Shown here: piece after piece, positions 60,503 to 64,000 of the stretch | Layout: each line of letters begins with the position of its first letter | How positions within the stretch are numbered: the first letter of the stretch is position 1 | IMG/VR virus record: IMGVR_UViG_3300047509_000088 | Location: 1-64,000 of that record | Strand: one strand, 5' to 3' | Origin: a virus | Length of the DNA stretch: 64,000 bases | Program-made: the position numbers and the translations under genes | Notes under the pieces: generated by a model | Told to the model about the DNA's origin: nothing | Seen by the model: the letters and a program-made list of their open reading frames with translations, nothing else | Databases searched by the model: none

Positions 60503-60541
60503 GTGGCGGAGCGACCACCCTCTCCGGTAATGCCCCGCCAC
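60503..60541 (-). terminator. Possible hairpin after the nuclease gene
   Basis: GTGGCGG at 60503-60509 pairs with CCGCCAC at 60535-60541, lying just past the stop of the leftward nuclease gene. The loop is long (25 bases) and there is no U tract, so this is a weak call. Spacer 60455-60500 holds agacggt/ctgacgg repeats. Confidence 0.35.
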
Positions 60542-60573
60542 CGCTATTCACTTCGTCTGATCATAACACCCGG

Positions 60574-60969
60574 TTAAAGAGATCCATCAAGGATCGTGTG
60601 GAACGTCTGTTTGGTAATCTGGCGACCGCCGGTCATATCGAGAGATCCGCGAGCGGGGGTCGGGTCTGGGCGGAAAGCGGTGATCGTTCTAAATTGCTCG
60701 TACTGGACCAACAAGACGTAATGACCGCCGGCTCGAACGACCCTGGCGAGAGATTGTCTTTGTTGAGGGGTCCATCTTGACAGGGGAAAGGTCGAACCAG
60801 TAGCAACGGACTTGCACTCAATCGCAGTAAACACCCCACCCGTTAGAACGAGGAAGTCGGCCGGCGCCCAGATCTTGAAGTGCCCCGAATAGTCCGGGGG
60901 ATGATAAGCGAAGTAGCTCGGGTCCGACAGCCAGGCCGCGATCTTGTTCTCAAAGGGGTTGTTTGACAC
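60574..60969 (-). CDS. PD-(D/E)XK nuclease, Holliday-junction-resolvase-like
   Basis: 131 aa, GTG 60969 after GGAGGAAG. PADFLVLTGGVFTAIECKSV carries the D...ExK core (D38 region, E and K in IECKS), followed by SRWTPQQRQSLARVVRAGGH, the Arg/Gln helix typical of archaeal-type and phage resolvases, then YVLLVQYEQFR. Would resolve branched DNA before packaging. Confidence 0.72.
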   Translation of the reverse strand: MSNNPFENKIAAWLSDPSYFAYHPPDYSGHFKIWAPADFLVLTGGVFTAIECKSVATGSTFPLSRWTPQQRQSLARVVRAGGHYVLLVQYEQFRTITAFRPDPTPARGSLDMTGGRQITKQTFHTILDGSL

Positions 60970-61142
60970 TTCCTCCCTCCGATTTGGTTCGCTTCAACCT
61001 CGCCTCCCGGATTCGATTCACGGCCAATTCTGCATACTCGGCTGACAGCTCGATTCTGGGATCAATCGCAATTGGTCGATCACGTGCCCTACCAATATGA
61101 CGCCTGACTGGCCGGGCGGTATCAGGTCGACAGCCGGCTGGA
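60970..61142 (-). other. Spacer with an open frame but no clear start
   Basis: The frame continuous with the nuclease gene stays open and reads plausibly upstream (RPIAIDPRIELSAEYAELAV, NRIREARLKRTKSEGGS). It has only weak TTG/GTG starts (for example the GTG in AVNRIRE). Either the nuclease starts further upstream or a small gene with an unusual start lies here. Confidence 0.35.
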
Positions 61143-61601
61143 TCATCTTTTCAGGTCGTCTAGCGACGACACATTCAAGACGTCATACCGCTCCGCCAGA
61201 TCAGACGCGTTATAAAGGGCCGTGATCTGGGCGTACTCGCATCTCAGGCCGGTCTGATGTTCGATCATACGGCCCCAGACCTGGACGGACCCGATCACGT
61301 GCCTGACCGGGGGGTCGTAATCAATGGTGGCCGCCTGAACCATCTGAGATCTGACGAAGTGCATCCATGTCAGGGCTTGGGTTGATAAGTATTCCAGGAC
61401 ATCATTTACGGACGGTAGAACCCAGATCCCGCAGGAACACTTTTCGAGCGGGGCCGGGTGATCCTCGGATGGCATCGGCGGCCAGGCCAGGTGCTCAGCC
61501 TGATTGACGCCAGGACTCCACTTGTGGCGGGTGAAGGTCAGAGAGTTGAGAGTCGTCCTATCCGGAGAGACGGCCACGAGCCAGGCCCTATACCCGGTCA
61601 T
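61143..61601 (-). CDS. GYRAW-family protein, copy 1
   Basis: 152 aa. Shared layout: MTGYRAWLVAVSPDRTTL, HKWSPGVNQAEHL, CSCGIWVLPSVNDVLEYL, GSVQVWGRMIEHQTGLRCEY, AQITALY and ERYDVLN. CxCG is a likely metal knuckle. The family pattern (WxPGxNxAxC, CxCGxW, GxVxxWGxxIEHxxGxRxEyAqvt) recalls uncharacterised domains of actinobacteria and their phages. First to be completed in a six-copy tandem array. Confidence 0.7.
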   Translation of the reverse strand: MTGYRAWLVAVSPDRTTLNSLTFTRHKWSPGVNQAEHLAWPPMPSEDHPAPLEKCSCGIWVLPSVNDVLEYLSTQALTWMHFVRSQMVQAATIDYDPPVRHVIGSVQVWGRMIEHQTGLRCEYAQITALYNASDLAERYDVLNVSSLDDLKR

Positions 61602-61619
61602 TTCTATACCCGGTCATAC

Positions 61620-62063
61620 TCATCCCTTCCAGGGGGCAGGCAGTTCCTCGGGCATCTTGTAGGTCAAGACCGGGCAATCATACCGTTCGGCAAGACGGTG
61701 GGTCCGCTCGGCGTCCGGCGACTTCCAGATCACCAGGCCAGTGACGGCTGCTCGCTCGGCTCTGTTCCCGAGCTGGTGTTCGATCACCTTGCCCCATGCC
61801 CTGACCTGGCCGATCACGTAGTTGGACGGATTGAAGTCGTTCCACACCAGATAGCTGATTGTCTCTTCAAGACTTTCTAACAACCAGAAGCCGCAGTGGC
61901 ATCCCTCATCCGGCGCCTCATGACGGCTATCGCGGCCGAGCGGCAGGATGTTGCGCCAATTGTCGCAAGCCGAGATGTTAGGACCAGGGTGCCAGACATA
62001 CGGATAGAAGAGACCTCTCAATTCCGACTTGCCGGACAGTCGCCAAGCCCTATAGCCGGTCAT
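61620..62063 (-). CDS. GYRAW-family protein, copy 2
   Basis: 147 aa: MTGYRAWRLSGKSELRGLFY, VWHPGPNISACDN, CHCGFWLLESLEETISYL, GQVRAWGKVIEHQLGNRAER, AAVTGLV and ERYDCPVLTYKMPEEL. It differs most from the others at the EYAQ position (AERAAVTG). Confidence 0.7.
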   Translation of the reverse strand: MTGYRAWRLSGKSELRGLFYPYVWHPGPNISACDNWRNILPLGRDSRHEAPDEGCHCGFWLLESLEETISYLVWNDFNPSNYVIGQVRAWGKVIEHQLGNRAERAAVTGLVIWKSPDAERTHRLAERYDCPVLTYKMPEELPAPWKG

Positions 62064-62091
62064 ACGAATATCCGATCAGACGAATGGTCGG

Positions 62092-62574
62092 TCATACCAA
62101 TTCATGTGAGAAGTCCGCCAGCAAGAGGTCGTCCGGCGGGTCAAGTAAGGGGACGTCATATACCTTAGAGAGATGTTTGGCGGTTTCGGTAAAGGCGCCG
62201 AGGAACGTCTGAAAATCGCGGATATATCTGAATGACGCCGTCTGTATTCGCCTTGGGTCATACAGGCCGGTCACCTGACCGTACTCGGATCTGAACCCAC
62301 GCTCGTGTTCGATCATCTTCCCCCAGGCCAAGATCGTTCCGTATACGAAATAGGGAGGATGGTGGAGGTACTCGACTGCCTCTTTGAGGGTTTGGAGCGA
62401 CCAGATACCGCATTGACATCTTATGCCGGGGATGTGGGGGCCATGTAGCCTGTCGACCGGTTCGATCGTCAGGTTCGAACACTCTGCGTGGTTGACCCCC
62501 GGCGACCACTCGTATGCCCGGCTGACGGCGAACAGCCGATTGGTTCCCGGCCGCCAGGCCCTATAACCGGTCAT
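62092..62574 (-). CDS. GYRAW-family protein, copy 3
   Basis: 160 aa: MTGYRAWRPGTNRLFAVSRA, YEWSPGVNHAECS, CQCGIWSLQTLKEAVEYL, GTILAWGKMIEHERGFRSEY, GQVTGLYDPR, plus an extra 30-residue segment before VYDVPLLDPPDDLLLADF. ATGA overlap with copy 4. Confidence 0.7.
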   Translation of the reverse strand: MTGYRAWRPGTNRLFAVSRAYEWSPGVNHAECSNLTIEPVDRLHGPHIPGIRCQCGIWSLQTLKEAVEYLHHPPYFVYGTILAWGKMIEHERGFRSEYGQVTGLYDPRRIQTASFRYIRDFQTFLGAFTETAKHLSKVYDVPLLDPPDDLLLADFSHELV

Positions 62575-63218
62575 CCAGGCCGCCGGCCAGGTCGGACAGG
62601 TTGGATCGATATGACGTCATCTGACCGATGATCATCCGGAGACTGGTGGTATGACTCGGCGAAGGCAATTAAGTCGTTTGGGATATTGAACATGGGAACG
62701 TCAAACCGCTGGCCGATTGACTGTATATCCGTATCCAGCCGCCGCCAGATCGCGACGTTCTCGGATCGGGAGGACGTAAAGAACACACGACCGGTCAGGT
62801 GGACATCCGGGTTTGGAAAGTGACGAACCACGATCTCTTTGACTTCAATTCCCGCCAGAAGGGCGATCACCTGAGCGTATTCGCATCTAAAGCCATTCGC
62901 GTGTTCGATTATCCGACCCCAAGCCTGGACCGCGCCGAAGATGAAGAGGTGGCGGGGCTGGACGTAATCACGAACCTCGCGTAAGGATGACCTTATCCAC
63001 AATCCGCAATCGCACAGGGGAGCAGGCGCGGAGTGATACTGTTCGTGACTGGCGCGATTGATGCCCGGCTTCCAGGGTCCGTCGCCGCGAACGATCGACC
63101 AGAGGTCAGGGGAAGCGGTCGACCAGAGGTCAGGGGAAGCGGGGGACGGTGGCAACGTATAGCCCAGGAGATGTGTCAATCGCCAGTCGTACGGCGACCA
63201 GGCGCGGTATCCGATCAT
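62571..63218 (-). CDS. GYRAW-family protein, copy 4 (long form)
   Basis: 215 aa: MIGYRAWSPYDWRLTHLLGY, then a 7-8-residue repeat (ASPDLWS twice, from a 24-bp DNA repeat at 63096-63143), WKPGINRASHEQY, CDCGLWIRSSLREVRDYV, GAVQAWGRIIEHANGFRCEY, AQVIALL, an insert, and QRFDVPMFNIPNDLIAFAES. The end closely matches the partial copy 6. Confidence 0.7.
   Translation of the reverse strand: MIGYRAWSPYDWRLTHLLGYTLPPSPASPDLWSTASPDLWSIVRGDGPWKPGINRASHEQYHSAPAPLCDCGLWIRSSLREVRDYVQPRHLFIFGAVQAWGRIIEHANGFRCEYAQVIALLAGIEVKEIVVRHFPNPDVHLTGRVFFTSSRSENVAIWRRLDTDIQSIGQRFDVPMFNIPNDLIAFAESYHQSPDDHRSDDVISIQPVRPGRRPG
63096..63143. repeat. 24-bp tandem duplication in GYRAW copy 4
   Basis: cgaccagaggtcaggggaag(cggt) is repeated with one difference, giving two ASPDLWS units in frame. 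A recent slippage event. Confidence 0.8.
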
Positions 63219-63742
63219 ATCGATATCAATCCGAGCTTGCTCTTGCCGAATACCCGGGCGTAGGTATTGATCGGTTCGGGTAGGTCGGCCGTCTCAACTG
63301 GAACGTCATATCGCTCGGCATATACCTCGATTCGTCGCTGCTCCCATTCGGTGAAGTTTGGGGAGGTATAGAGGGCGGTAATTTGCGCGAACTCAGACCG
63401 GAATCCGAAGGTGTGTTCGACGATCTTGCCCCAGGACTCGACCTGGCCATAGATTGCCGACGGCAGAAGGTTGAAGCGGCCGGTATAGGCAGGGACCTCC
63501 TCCAAAGTTGGGAGCGACCACAGACCGCACTGACCATGGTCATGTGGTATCTCGTCTGAGTGAAGCATTCTGTTCAAACCGGATCGGCCGGAAGGTATAC
63601 CGGATTGGTCGCATGTTGCGCGGTTGATTCCGGGCTGCCAGACGAACTGCCAAAAGAGGCCGCGAAGCCCAAACTGGAGGTTGGTCGATTCGCCGGCCGG
63701 GACAGGAAAGCCGATTGGCAACCAGGCACGATAGCCTAACAC
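63215..63742 (-). CDS. GYRAW-family protein, copy 5
   Basis: 175 aa: MLGYRAWLPIGFPVPAGEST, FVWQPGINRATCDQ, GQCGLWSLPTLEEVPAYT, GQVESWGKIVEHTFGFRSEF, AQITALYTSP, ERYDVPVETADLPEPINTYA. ATGA overlap with copy 4. Confidence 0.7.
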   Translation of the reverse strand: MLGYRAWLPIGFPVPAGESTNLQFGLRGLFWQFVWQPGINRATCDQSGIPSGRSGLNRMLHSDEIPHDHGQCGLWSLPTLEEVPAYTGRFNLLPSAIYGQVESWGKIVEHTFGFRSEFAQITALYTSPNFTEWEQRRIEVYAERYDVPVETADLPEPINTYARVFGKSKLGLISI

Positions 63743-63800
63743 TTCGATCCAACCCTCAAGCCGTTAATCCTCATACCCACTTCGTGGGCATTCGAGCCAG

Positions 63801-64000
63801 TCATACCGGCCAGTCGGTCATGACGACTTGACCAGACAAATCGTATGACTCGGCAAACTCGATCAGGTCGTACGAATGATCGAACAAGGGCACGTCAAAC
63901 TGTCGTCCAATCTTACGGCCGACCCGACCAGAGGACTTCATGTCCCATCTAATTGAACCGGGTAGGCCATCTGAACCCTGGATCTTTTGGGCGACCTGAC
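63801..64000 (-). CDS. GYRAW-family protein, copy 6 (C-terminal part; runs off the window)
   Basis: Only the last 66 codons are inside. GRKIGRQFDVPLFDHSYDLI and EFAESYDLSGQ match the end of copy 4 (QRFDVPMFNIPNDLIAFAES), so it belongs to the same array, which continues beyond the window. Confidence 0.65.
   Translation of the reverse strand, partial: QVAQKIQGSDGLPGSIRWDMKSSGRVGRKIGRQFDVPLFDHSYDLIEFAESYDLSGQVVMTDWPV

Overview
The window is part of the genome of a tailed dsDNA bacteriophage with a long non-contractile (siphovirus) tail. It holds a terminase pair, HK97-fold portal, protease and capsid genes, head-tail adaptors, a tail terminator, frameshifted tail chaperones, a tape measure and Dit/Tal-type tail-tip genes, and no sheath gene. 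The DNA is GC-rich and uses GTG and TTG starts freely. A sortase-like gene, two lipoprotein genes and a recurrent promoter type whose -10 box lies 6-7 bases before the start codon (leaderless mRNA) suggest a high-GC monoderm host such as an actinobacterium or chloroflexote. That host assignment is inference. No DNA polymerase, primase or integrase lies here, so the genome extends beyond the window.

Layout. About 0-29.7 kb is read rightward and is the late module: a PLD-like protein and a membrane coiled-coil protein, a leftward HNH gene, terminase, portal, an ADP-ribosyltransferase-like protein, protease, capsid, a tail-tube-like protein, then a patch of very small genes. A methyltransferase and three glycosyltransferases follow, mixed among connector and tail-completion genes, then tail chaperones, tape measure, Dit, a 1116-aa tail-tip protein, an intein-split sugar-nucleotide dehydratase and a duplicated holin-like membrane protein. 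A hairpin at 29.78 kb separates this module from the leftward one. About 29.8-64 kb is read leftward as long chains of small genes joined by ATGA/GTGA overlaps. It carries a UvrD-like helicase split by an intein, a Cas4-like Fe-S nuclease, an SF2 helicase, a glycoside-hydrolase-like putative lysin, a sortase-like protein, lipoproteins, a DUF932 protein, SLOG-like proteins, a tRNA, many one-span membrane proteins and, at the right edge, six tandem paralogues beginning 'GYRAW'.

Most notable: (1) the helicase intein contains a 320-codon LAGLIDADG endonuclease gene in a different reading frame on the same strand, while the intein/helicase frame stays open through all of it; an extended -10 box lies exactly where a leaderless transcript would begin at the endonuclease start codon. 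(2) Both inteins interrupt catalytic motifs: Walker B of the helicase and YxxxK of the dehydratase. (3) A repeated TATACT/TATCCT-N6-start promoter class marks the heads of leftward operons. (4) A CCCTTTC slippery heptamer joins the tail chaperone frames. (5) One gene contains an in-frame TGA, a Leu(UAA) tRNA lacks the long variable arm, and several HNH genes show insertion or decay scars.

All protein names rest on motif recognition by eye; no database search was run.
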